Assembly (NCBI RefSeq): GCF_000488215.1
Contig: NZ_KI530712.1
Span: 996,881-1,060,880 of the forward strand
Direction: 5' to 3'
Length of the DNA stretch: 64,000 nt
DNA from: Acinetobacter nectaris CIP 110549
GTDB lineage: Bacteria; Pseudomonadota; Gammaproteobacteria; Pseudomonadales; Moraxellaceae
Program-made: the position numbers and the translations under genes
Shown: positions 18,927-27,939 of the stretch, piece after piece
How the letters are laid out: each line of letters starts with the position of its first letter
Position numbering within the stretch: the first letter of the stretch is position 1
The notes under the pieces: generated by a model
The model's database searches: none
Seen by the model: only the letters and a program-made list of their open reading frames with translations
What the model was told of the DNA's origin: nothing

Positions 18927-19219
18927 TATTCTTGCTCTGTACCTACGCGCTGTCTGAACTTTTGCCCAGCTCTAAAAGTAACTACTCGACGTGCTGAGAT
19001 TGGAATTTCCTCTCCAGTCTTAGGATTACGCCCAGGACGTTGACGCTTGTCACGCAACTCAAAATTCCCAAAACCAGAAAGCTTTACATGCTCTCCTGCA
19101 ATCAATGCTTGACTAATTTCTTCAAAAAATAATTCAACCATTTGCTTTGCTTCACGGCGATTTAATGCTGTAAGTTCGCTTAAATGGTCAGCCATTTCTG
19201 CTTTAGTTAATGCTGTCAT
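18926..19219 (-). CDS. ihfA: Integration host factor subunit alpha
   Basis: DNA-bending nucleoid protein that acts as a heterodimer with IhfB. 97 residues with the HU/IHF pattern: [11 protein letters not shown] start, [20 protein letters not shown] and [21 protein letters not shown], where the Pro in GRNP is the intercalating residue. Its ATG overlaps the pheT stop (ATGA at 19216-19219), so it is translationally coupled to pheT, as in E. coli. Confidence 0.96.
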   Translation of the reverse strand: MTALTKAEMADHLSELTALNRREAKQMVELFFEEISQALIAGEHVKLSGFGNFELRDKRQRPGRNPKTGEEIPISARRVVTFRAGQKFRQRVGTEQE

Positions 19220-21597
19220 GACGCCCTCAATGTTGCTTGATATGTGCTTTCTAGCACTTCAATTATTTGATCCATACCTGATTTAATTTCAGCATCCTCT
19301 AATGTTCTTGATGGATGCTGCCACAATAATGCAAACGCTAACGAACGTTTACCACTTTCAACACCCTGTCCTGTATATACATCAAACAACCATGTTGAGT
19401 CGAGAAGCTCTCCACCAGTTTTTTCGATTAACTGCTGAATTTCTTTTACACTTATCTTATCATCAATTAAAAGTGCAATATCACGTCTAACTGACGGAAA
19501 ACGTGATAATTCTGTAAAATTAGATACATAAGATTGCAAAATGAAATTTTGGTCAAGCTCTGCTACCCAAGTTACACCCAAATCTAATGATGATTCAAGT
19601 GATGGATGCAAACGACCAAAGTAACCTATAGACTGACCATTTACTAAAACTTCCGCAGATTGCCCAGGATGTAACCAGTTGCGCTCTGAACGAATATACT
19701 CAACATTTAAACGACTTGCCGAAATAACTTCCTCAACTTCACCTTTAAAGTCAAAAAAGTCCATATCTTGAGTTTTAACATGCCATTGTTCTGGAACACG
19801 AGAACCCACTGCAATCATTGCTAATGTTGGTGTTTGTTTTAACTCGTCTAAGTTCTCTGCATTTTGATAATCAAAACGTAAACCCAGTTCAAAGAAACGT
19901 ACACGGCTTTGCTGACGATTTAAGTTATATTGCACACATGGAATTAAACTTGAAAGCAATGTACTACGCATTGCAGCTAAATCACTTGATATTGGATTAG
20001 CTAACATTAACGGATTGACAGCAGGATTCAATTGCTTTTCTAACTTCGCATCTGCAAAGCTAAAGCTAATTGCTTCTTGATACCCTAATGTCGCAACAGT
20101 TTGACGCAGTTGAGAAATTTCAAATTGGTCTTTATAGCTAGATAGCTCCACATCCATTTGTGGTAACTTAATTTGAATATTATCATAGCCATGAATACGT
20201 ACAATTTCTTCAATAAGATCTTGATAAATCACCATATCAAAACGATGTGAAGGTGGTACAACCGACCATGTATTCTGAGCTATTTCAGTAACGTGACAAC
20301 CTAAACGGATTAAAGCATCTGCAATAAAGCTTGATTCAATTTCATAGCCAAGTAAACGTTCAACTTGACTCTTATGAAGTTCAATTGCATTTCTTTGTGG
20401 CAATACATCCGATTGTTCAGCAGAAATAATTGGACCAAAATCACCGCCTGCAATTTCTGCAATTAACGCAGAAACACGTTGAAGCGCTTTTAATGGCAAC
20501 TCAAAATCTACCCCACGCTCAAAACGTTGTGAAGAGTCGGTATGCAAACCATAACGACGTGCACGACCTGCAACTGCTAAAGGTGCAAAAAAAGCACTCT
20601 CTAAGAAAATATCTGTTGTAGTATCTGTCACACTTGAAGAAAGACCACCCATAACCCCTGCAATTGCAAGTGCTTGTGCATCATCTGCAACAACCATAAC
20701 ATCTTCTGTTAATACCACTTCTTGTTCATTTAACAGAACAATTTTTTCACCTTTGGTTGCTTGACGAACTTGAATATCACCTTCAATTTTTGCCAAATCA
20801 AATGCATGCATAGGTTGACCAAGTTCAAGCAATACATAGTTTGTTACATCAACTAAGAAACTATGCAGACGAATACCTGAATGGGATAATGCTTTTTCCA
20901 TCCATGCTGGTGTTTTCGCTTGAATATTTACATTGCGAACAATACGTCCTAAATAACGTGGTACACCTTCTGTTTTCAGGCTTACTTGCTTTACGTCTTC
21001 AAGTGTATTTTGAACATCGACAAACTCAGGTTCATTGACCTGTGCTTGGTTAATGACAGCAACTTCGCGAGCAATACCTCTCACGCTAAAGCAGTCACCT
21101 CTATTCGGTGTAATTGAAATATCAATCACTTGATCATCAAGCTGTAAATACTCACGAATATTTACACCAATGGGTGCATCACTTGGTAACTCTAACAAAC
21201 CATCAATTTGATCTTCTAAGTCAATTTCAGAAGCGCCACATAACATTCCATATGAAGCTACCCCACGTAACTTACCTTTTTTAATTTTAAAGTCACCTGG
21301 TAGTACAGCACCAATCGTTGCAACAGGTACACGTAAACCAACACGTACATTTGGTGCGCCACACACAATTTGTAATGGCTCATCTTCACCAATATTAACC
21401 GTCGTTACACGTAGACGATCTGCATCAGGGTGTTGCTCAACTGTCAGCACCTCACCAATCACAACCCCAGTAAATGGCTTTGCCACAGGAGAAATATCAT
21501 CGACCTCTAAGCCAAGCATGGTCAACTGGTTTGCTAGTGTTGCGCTATCAATTGCAGGGTTTACCCACGTACGCAACCAACTTTCACTAATTTTCAT
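19216..21597 (-). CDS. pheT: Phenylalanyl-tRNA synthetase beta subunit
   Basis: Charges tRNA-Phe as an alpha2-beta2 enzyme with PheS. 793 residues, full length. Domain order seen: N-terminal EMAP-like tRNA-binding domain ([20 protein letters not shown], residues ~45-150), B3/B4 editing region, B5 ([11 protein letters not shown]), catalytic-like core and C-terminal anticodon-binding ferredoxin-like domain ([17 protein letters not shown]). It lies 66 bp after pheS and overlaps ihfA by 4 nt. Confidence 0.97.
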   Translation of the reverse strand: MKISESWLRTWVNPAIDSATLANQLTMLGLEVDDISPVAKPFTGVVIGEVLTVEQHPDADRLRVTTVNIGEDEPLQIVCGAPNVRVGLRVPVATIGAVLPGDFKIKKGKLRGVASYGMLCGASEIDLEDQIDGLLELPSDAPIGVNIREYLQLDDQVIDISITPNRGDCFSVRGIAREVAVINQAQVNEPEFVDVQNTLEDVKQVSLKTEGVPRYLGRIVRNVNIQAKTPAWMEKALSHSGIRLHSFLVDVTNYVLLELGQPMHAFDLAKIEGDIQVRQATKGEKIVLLNEQEVVLTEDVMVVADDAQALAIAGVMGGLSSSVTDTTTDIFLESAFFAPLAVAGRARRYGLHTDSSQRFERGVDFELPLKALQRVSALIAEIAGGDFGPIISAEQSDVLPQRNAIELHKSQVERLLGYEIESSFIADALIRLGCHVTEIAQNTWSVVPPSHRFDMVIYQDLIEEIVRIHGYDNIQIKLPQMDVELSSYKDQFEISQLRQTVATLGYQEAISFSFADAKLEKQLNPAVNPLMLANPISSDLAAMRSTLLSSLIPCVQYNLNRQQSRVRFFELGLRFDYQNAENLDELKQTPTLAMIAVGSRVPEQWHVKTQDMDFFDFKGEVEEVISASRLNVEYIRSERNWLHPGQSAEVLVNGQSIGYFGRLHPSLESSLDLGVTWVAELDQNFILQSYVSNFTELSRFPSVRRDIALLIDDKISVKEIQQLIEKTGGELLDSTWLFDVYTGQGVESGKRSLAFALLWQHPSRTLEDAEIKSGMDQIIEVLESTYQATLRAS

Positions 21598-21663
21598 TTG
21601 ATATATAACCTTAAAACTTTCTTGATCTATTCTTCAGTAAACTCAATGCAAATATCGATTGAA

Positions 21664-22710
<1,047 letters not shown>

Positions 22711-22852
22711 TTAATGAAGTTTTCACAACAAGTAAAATTTACCTACACGAGAGCCAATCAAAAATGTTAAAATTCTGAACATAAAATACCTTATTTCATC
22801 TAATAATCAGAATTATTTGCTCCACAACAATTGCACAATATAGAGAATAACT

Positions 22853-23800
22853 ATGGCTTTAGATCCTATTTGGAAGCAACAACTTGTACTTGTAACTTAC
22901 GGAAATGAATTTTTAAAAAATCAGCTCAGTTTTAGTACTTGGGTCAATCATGATATTTTTCAAAATTGCTTAATTCAATTTCGTAGCTTAAAGACTCAAC
23001 ACCTGCTTGCTCAACATTTTCAAATTTGGCTAGAAACTTTAAAGACACAAGGTTTTACACAACTGAGTTTGCATGAGTCTAGCCTATTAAAAGATGGTAC
23101 AAACCCAAATCCAAATATTGAATTACTACCCTTCACACACTTTATTGTGGCGCATAGCCCTCAAAAAAAAGTTGCTTGGATTTTTGGTCAAGAGTTGGCT
23201 GAATGGTATACCGCAGATAATGAATATGAAATTCCTGCATCGCAACAACTCAAAAGTAGACTTGTAACCATGTGGGATTTTGAATTACCTACACCACTCA
23301 TTAAACAAGTTACTTTAGACTTAAACCGCCCAAATTGGGACAGTATTAATGATTATCTTGAAAAAGAAATTTTCAATCAGCCTTATGTGACAAATTTTAC
23401 TGTGCAGGAGCTGACTTCAGCCTATTATACGGGAACATCAAATAGCGATGACCAATCATTATTACCTCAAGATTATCATGCAGAAATCTCGCATGAATTC
23501 TTATTTAAGCTTGAACAGCTTGACCAACAAATTGAAAAATCTAAGCAACAATCAAATAGCTTAACAGCAGAAATGCAGGCTTTTTCACAGAAAATAGATG
23601 AGCTCTTTTCAAAACTTATTGTAAAGACAGCAAACCATTACAAAGAAGCAAAGCGCAAAGTTACTTTAGGAAACTCACCATTTGATAACACAGAGAAGTT
23701 AAATACAGACCACAAAACAACTGCTTCTACAAAAAGTGTGATTGCACTCATTTTTATTACTCTTGTGATTGGTGCACTTGTCTACTATTTCGGATTTTAA
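22853..23800 (+). CDS. Tail-anchored protein of unknown function
   Basis: 315-residue protein I do not recognise. Residues 1-60 (PIWKQQLVLVTYGNEFLKNQ, FSTWVNHDIF, FRSLKTQHLL) loosely recall the DnaA-N/ssDNA-protein-like fold pattern, but this is not firm. Residues ~215-255 form a coiled coil (LEQLDQQIEKSKQQSNSLTA), and the C-terminus ends in one transmembrane helix (SVIALIFITLVIGALVYYFG) with only a short tail, so the bulk faces the cytoplasm. ATG 22853 lies after AGAGAATAACT. It is on the opposite strand between rplT and pheS, breaking the order known from E. coli. A shared terminator separates it from rplT. Confidence 0.65.
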   Translation: MALDPIWKQQLVLVTYGNEFLKNQLSFSTWVNHDIFQNCLIQFRSLKTQHLLAQHFQIWLETLKTQGFTQLSLHESSLLKDGTNPNPNIELLPFTHFIVAHSPQKKVAWIFGQELAEWYTADNEYEIPASQQLKSRLVTMWDFELPTPLIKQVTLDLNRPNWDSINDYLEKEIFNQPYVTNFTVQELTSAYYTGTSNSDDQSLLPQDYHAEISHEFLFKLEQLDQQIEKSKQQSNSLTAEMQAFSQKIDELFSKLIVKTANHYKEAKRKVTLGNSPFDNTEKLNTDHKTTASTKSVIALIFITLVIGALVYYFGF

Positions 23801-23802
23801 AC

Positions 23803-23832
23803 AAAAAAAGACCGCTAAACAGCGGTCTTTTT
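23803..23832. terminator. Bidirectional terminator between the tail-anchored protein gene and rplT
   Basis: AAAGACCGC-taaaca-GCGGTCTTTTT with an A7 run on the left; serves both convergent genes. Confidence 0.93.
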
Positions 23833-23845
23833 AGAATCTCTGAAC

Positions 23846-24205
23846 TTATGCAGCTAGAGCAGTTTTAGCTTTTTCAGCTAAAGCTGTGAATGCAACTGAA
23901 TCATGCATAGCAATGTCAGCTAATACACGACGGTCCACAATCACTTGTGCTTTTTTCAAGCCAGCAATCATACGGCTGTATGATAAACCATTTTGACGTG
24001 CACCAGCGTTAATACGCGCAATCCATAAAGCACGGAATTGACGTTTTTTCTGACGACGGTCACGGTAAGCATATTGTCCTGCTTTGATTACTGCTTGGAA
24101 CGCTACGCGATAAACGCGTGAACGAGCACCATAGTAACCTTTAGCACGAGCAAGAATTTTCTTGTGACGACGATGCGCCACTACACCACGTTTTACACGA
24201 GCCAT
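23846..24205 (-). CDS. rplT: 50S ribosomal protein L20
   Basis: 119-residue early-assembly 23S rRNA-binding protein. Starts [20 protein letters not shown], continues [15 protein letters not shown] and [18 protein letters not shown], all family hallmarks; ATG 24205 has an AAGGAG site. It follows rpmI by 11 bp, the conserved L35-L20 pair. Confidence 0.98.
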   Translation of the reverse strand: MARVKRGVVAHRRHKKILARAKGYYGARSRVYRVAFQAVIKAGQYAYRDRRQKKRQFRALWIARINAGARQNGLSYSRMIAGLKKAQVIVDRRVLADIAMHDSVAFTALAEKAKTALAA

Positions 24206-24216
24206 TTATAATCTCC

Positions 24217-24411
24217 TTAAATGTATGGGCACATACGACGAACTGAAGCAACGTCACTAACGTGAACCATTACACAGCCGCGTAATTGACGGATACGCTT
24301 AGCAGATTTTTTGGTCAAAATGTGGCGTTTGAACGCTTGTTTACGCTTGAAACCGTTTGCAGTCGCTTTAAAACGTTTAGCTGCACCACGGCGAGTTTTT
24401 AGCTTAGCCAT
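24217..24411 (-). CDS. rpmI: 50S ribosomal protein L35
   Basis: 64-residue, very basic ribosomal protein: [20 protein letters not shown], then [21 protein letters not shown] element (minus strand, 24487-24482) about 70 bp upstream could be its -10. The leader contains AGAGGT before the ATG. infC, normally in front of rpmI in enterobacteria, is not here; the preceding gene is an unrelated periplasmic enzyme, so rpmI-rplT has its own promoter. Confidence 0.97.
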
Positions 24412-24556
24412 AGTAACCTCTTTTGGACACCTGTTTAGCTTGCTTACACCATGTAAGTAGCCTGCAGGTAAGGAAGCGCGTATTTTAGCTGATCTTTGCT
24501 TAAAACAAAAGCAATTTATTTCCTGAATTAGCCTGACTTTAATAATTTGAAATTAC

Positions 24557-25360
24557 TTACTCATATGAGACCAAAGCCTGTGTAATTTTCTTATATTCAC
24601 CAGTTTCTTTCATTAAATGCAGCCACTGATCTACATAAAGCTTCCATGTAATATCTCCCATTGGAAGCATATATGCCTTTTCACCATACTGCATAGGATT
24701 ACGCGTATTTACGGCACATAGTGAAGGATAAAATTTTCTTTGATAAAGTGCCTCAGAAGCATCTGTAATCATAACATCTGCTTTTTTATCTACCAGTTGC
24801 TGAAAAATACTGACATTGTCAGGTGTCAACACAAGGTTACTTTGAGGTAAATATTTATGTGCAAAAGCTTCGTTCGTACCACCTAATGGCTCTATTACAC
24901 GCACAGATGATTGATTTATCTGTGCAATAGATTGGTACTTATCTACATCATTACATCTAACAAATGGAACTTTACCATCTACATCTATACGCTCTGAAAA
25001 GAATGTTTGCTGTTGTCTAACTAAAGTCACTGAAACACCACCCATTGCGATATCACATTTTCCAGTAACAACATCTGTAGTTAAACCTTTCCATGTCGAT
25101 GGAACATAGTTCACTTTAACCCCTAAACTTTTAGCTAAAGCATCCGCCATAGAAATATCTATGCCTTCATAAGTTTTATCAGCCTTCAGTAAGCTATAAG
25201 GTTTATAGTCACCTGTTGTACAAACATTTAAAATACCCCTATGAAGAATATTTTTTAATACTGTCTCAGATGGTTGTATAGATTGGATATCTGCATGGAC
25301 ACTTTGTAAAACTGCTATAAAAAGACCTATTACCCACATTTTCTTATAAAGAAATTTCAT
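24557..25360 (-). CDS. pheC: Periplasmic cyclohexadienyl dehydratase (SBP_bac_3 fold)
   Basis: Converts prephenate to phenylpyruvate or arogenate to phenylalanine in the periplasm. 267 residues from ATG 25360 (GGGT upstream), with a signal peptide (MKFLYKKMWVIGLFIAVLQS...VHA). The solute-binding fold shows CTTGDYKPYSLL, GKCDIAMGGVSVTLVRQQ, PLGGTNEAFAHKYLPQ, DNVSIFQQLVDKKADVMITD and EKAYMLP, which closely parallel my recollection of Pseudomonas PheC rather than of amino-acid ABC binding proteins. No permease or ATPase gene is adjacent, which supports an enzyme. Starts at 25372 or 25381 are possible. Confidence 0.8.
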   Translation of the reverse strand: MKFLYKKMWVIGLFIAVLQSVHADIQSIQPSETVLKNILHRGILNVCTTGDYKPYSLLKADKTYEGIDISMADALAKSLGVKVNYVPSTWKGLTTDVVTGKCDIAMGGVSVTLVRQQQTFFSERIDVDGKVPFVRCNDVDKYQSIAQINQSSVRVIEPLGGTNEAFAHKYLPQSNLVLTPDNVSIFQQLVDKKADVMITDASEALYQRKFYPSLCAVNTRNPMQYGEKAYMLPMGDITWKLYVDQWLHLMKETGEYKKITQALVSYE

Positions 25361-25681
25361 GGTATTACCCATTTTGATCAAAAATAAATTAGTGCTTTTT
25401 TATAGCAAATTCTAAGCCAATCAAAAGCTAGGGCGTATCCTGCTTCACTTATACACCAAAGCGCAAACAATCTTTTTTATTTACAAGCACATAAAATAAT
25501 TTTTATAAAAAATCAAATACTTAAATCACTATTTCCTATACTAAAAAAAATCAGCTCAAGATAAATATCTGCTTTACCAATAGTAATAAATTGACTAATT
25601 TTATTCTTATGATGACCTTTTCTGAGTGAATTAAAATATTTCTTTTTAAATATTGATAGCTTAGTAAAATTTAGATATCAA

Positions 25682-25710
25682 TTGATTTTTATATGTTACA
25701 ACCACATAAT
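25682..25710 (+). promoter_or_regulatory. Promoter of the TetR-EamA operon
   Basis: TTGATT (25682-25687), a 17-bp spacer and CATAAT (25705-25710). Predicted start of transcription near 25717, inside the palindrome described next. Confidence 0.7.
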
Positions 25711-25712
25711 AG

Positions 25713-25726
25713 GTAGATCGGTCTAC
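25713..25726. promoter_or_regulatory. TetR-type operator
   Basis: GTAGATCGGTCTAC, a near-perfect 14-bp palindrome (one mismatched pair) of the TAGACCG/CGGTCTA style used by many TetR-family repressors. It overlaps the predicted transcription start of the downstream TetR gene, the right place for autorepression. Confidence 0.75.
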
Positions 25727-25740
25727 ATAAAAAGTAATCT

Positions 25741-26322
25741 ATGAGTACTACAGCAAAAGAAAAAATTTTACATGCAGCTTCTATTCTTTTTTACAATAAA
25801 GGTATTGAAGCTACAGGTATTAACAGTATTACAAATAAAGCAAATGTGGCAAAAATGTCTTTATATAATAATTTTTCTACTAAAAATGACCTAATAGCAT
25901 CTTACATCACGATTAGGCATCAAGAGTGGCTTGACCTATATGCTATTCAAGAAAATCGAGCAAAAACAAGTCTAGATAAAATCCTAGCTATCTTCGATGC
26001 ATATCAAGACCATGCTGAATTTAATTATGAAAACGGTTTTAGAGGGTGTGGTTTATTAAATGCTGCAGCAGAGTTCTCTGCAAATAGTCCACATCGTGTA
26101 GCAGTAAAAAAACATAAAGAAGAGGTTGAATCAATTATCAAACGGCACTTATCTCATCTGACTCAAGACCAAAATAAGATTAACGAGTTAGCACTTATGG
26201 TCTCTTTTCTACTTGAAGGTTCTATCTCTCGTGCTGGTTTAGAAGGTTCAAGTCATAAAGTTACTGCAGCTAAAGTACTTACTAAAAAAATTTTAGAAAA
26301 AGAAATTATCAATGAAAAATAG
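25741..26322 (+). CDS. TetR/AcrR family repressor
   Basis: 193-residue repressor: N-terminal helix-turn-helix (KEKILHAASILFYNKG, GINSITNKANVAKMSLYNNF) and an alpha-helical ligand domain with GFRGCGLLNAAAEF and the C-terminal TetR_C segment. ATG 25741 lies 14 bp after the operator palindrome. Its stop overlaps the start of the EamA gene by 11 nt, so repressor and transporter form one operon in which the repressor most likely senses the exported compound. The ligand is unknown. Confidence 0.9.
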   Translation: MSTTAKEKILHAASILFYNKGIEATGINSITNKANVAKMSLYNNFSTKNDLIASYITIRHQEWLDLYAIQENRAKTSLDKILAIFDAYQDHAEFNYENGFRGCGLLNAAAEFSANSPHRVAVKKHKEEVESIIKRHLSHLTQDQNKINELALMVSFLLEGSISRAGLEGSSHKVTAAKVLTKKILEKEIINEK

Positions 26323-27220
26323 TTTTTATAACAAGTATTTAGGTTTAACCTGTGTTTTATCTGCAGCTGTTTTATGGGGAACAACAGGTACTATCGCATC
26401 TTTTTCCCCTACACTCAGCCCACTTACAATAGGCGCTGCTGCTATGGGTGGTGGTGGTCTTTTACAAACAATCTTGGCAAGAAAAGCGATAAAAGATCAT
26501 TTTCATGAAATTAAGTCTCATTTCTTTATTCTTATTATTGGTATCTTGGCTGTATTTGTATACCCGCTTGCTTTTTATTCATCAATGCATCTTGCTGGAA
26601 TTACCATTGGTACTGTTATTTCTATGGGAACAGCACCTTTATTTACGGCACTCTTTGAAAAAATATTTGAAAACAAAAAGCTTTCTTTACGTTGGTTCAT
26701 CAGCTTTATTTTAGGTGCAATAGGTATTTTATGCCTATCTTTAGGAGAGTCCCAACAAACACATATTTCTAATCACTTTTCTGAGGAAGAGAAGTTAGGC
26801 GGCTTACTGTTAGGCATCATTGCTGGTTTGGCTTATGCCCTATTCTCATGGATAGCAAAACGTCTCATTGATAGAAATATTAGCTCTAAGGCAATTATGG
26901 GTTCAATGTTTGGTGGAGCATCTATTTTACTACTTCCAATCTGTATATTTAGTAGCTCAACTATTTTTATTCACCCTATGAATATTTTTGTTATTGGTTA
27001 TATGATCCTTATTCCTATGTTTTTAGGATATGTATTATTCGGATATGGCCTAAAAACCATTACAGCAAGCCAAGCACTGACACTTACACTATTTGAGCCT
27101 GTTGTTGCTGCCCTTTTAGCAATTACACTTGTTGGAGAAAAACTAGAGTTAATTGGCTGGATTGGAATGATATTAATTATGATATGCCTCATTTTACTGA
27201 GCAAAAAGTCCCATGAATAG
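26312..27220 (+). CDS. EamA/DMT-family transporter
   Basis: 302-residue inner-membrane protein with about ten transmembrane helices in two EamA repeats: LSAAVLWGTTGTIASF in the first, LLLGIIAGLAYALFSWIAKR in the second, and ALTLTLFEPVVAALLAITLV with GEKLELIGWIGMILI at the end. Such proteins export amino acids and other small metabolites. It is translated with the TetR gene upstream, and its stop is 8 bp from the kdpE stop on the other strand with no hairpin between. Confidence 0.9.
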   Translation: MKNSFYNKYLGLTCVLSAAVLWGTTGTIASFSPTLSPLTIGAAAMGGGGLLQTILARKAIKDHFHEIKSHFFILIIGILAVFVYPLAFYSSMHLAGITIGTVISMGTAPLFTALFEKIFENKKLSLRWFISFILGAIGILCLSLGESQQTHISNHFSEEEKLGGLLLGIIAGLAYALFSWIAKRLIDRNISSKAIMGSMFGGASILLLPICIFSSSTIFIHPMNIFVIGYMILIPMFLGYVLFGYGLKTITASQALTLTLFEPVVAALLAITLVGEKLELIGWIGMILIMICLILLSKKSHE

Positions 27221-27228
27221 ACCGTCAG

Positions 27229-27933
27229 TCATTTACTTTCTTTGCATAATTCAAAACGTAAACCAACACCTGAAATTGTCGTAATATATTTCGCAGTTGA
27301 TATATGGCTACCTAGTTTATCTCGCAGTTTTTTTGTAAGGATTCTCAAATAATGTGTATCTTCTGTATGTGTATTTCCCCATAGTTCACGAATAATATCT
27401 ATTTGCTCTACAATCTCACCTTGATGCTTAAATAATAATGCGAGTAGCTGAAACTCTTTCTTGGTTAGGCTAACCATTACTTCATTTATTTTGACAATAT
27501 GCTCTGTAATATTGATATATAAATAACCATCATTAAAAATTTTAGGTATATCTACAAAAGTATGTCTATTTCTAAGTAATACACGAATCCTTGCAAATAA
27601 CTCCTGAATATTAAATGGTTTCGTTACATAATCATTTGCACCTGTATCTAACAGTAAAACTTTTTGCTTTTCATCAGGTCGTGCAGACAAAACAATAACA
27701 GGTATATTTGACCACTTTCGAATTTCCTGTAGAACTTCATGTCCATCCATATCTGGCAAACCTAAATCTAAAATAACTAAATCTGGTGTCTTCTCAAGAA
27801 GAATTTGAATACCTTTTAATCCAGTTTCAGCTAAAAACACATCATAATTTTGTGTATGTAGTGCAATTTCGATAAATCGCCTAATCTTAGGTTCATCATC
27901 TATCACCAAAATCTTCTGATTACCCACAATCAT
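27229..27933 (-). CDS. kdpE: Response regulator KdpE
   Basis: OmpR-type activator of the kdp operon. 234 residues: receiver domain with acidic pocket DDE (12-14) and phospho-acceptor D56 (LVILDLGLPDMDG), conserved K in YVTKPF, then the winged-helix domain (LTKKEFQLLALLFKHQGEIV, YLRILTKKLRDKL). It follows kdpD after 6 bp and completes the operon. Confidence 0.95.
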   Translation of the reverse strand: MIVGNQKILVIDDEPKIRRFIEIALHTQNYDVFLAETGLKGIQILLEKTPDLVILDLGLPDMDGHEVLQEIRKWSNIPVIVLSARPDEKQKVLLLDTGANDYVTKPFNIQELFARIRVLLRNRHTFVDIPKIFNDGYLYINITEHIVKINEVMVSLTKKEFQLLALLFKHQGEIVEQIDIIRELWGNTHTEDTHYLRILTKKLRDKLGSHISTAKYITTISGVGLRFELCKESK

Positions 27934-27939
27934 TCCTAA

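Noticed and set aside
24412..24556. infC upstream of rpmI
   Set aside because: Only 145 bp of noncoding DNA separate rpmI from the PheC-like gene; no IF-3 coding sequence is present in the window.
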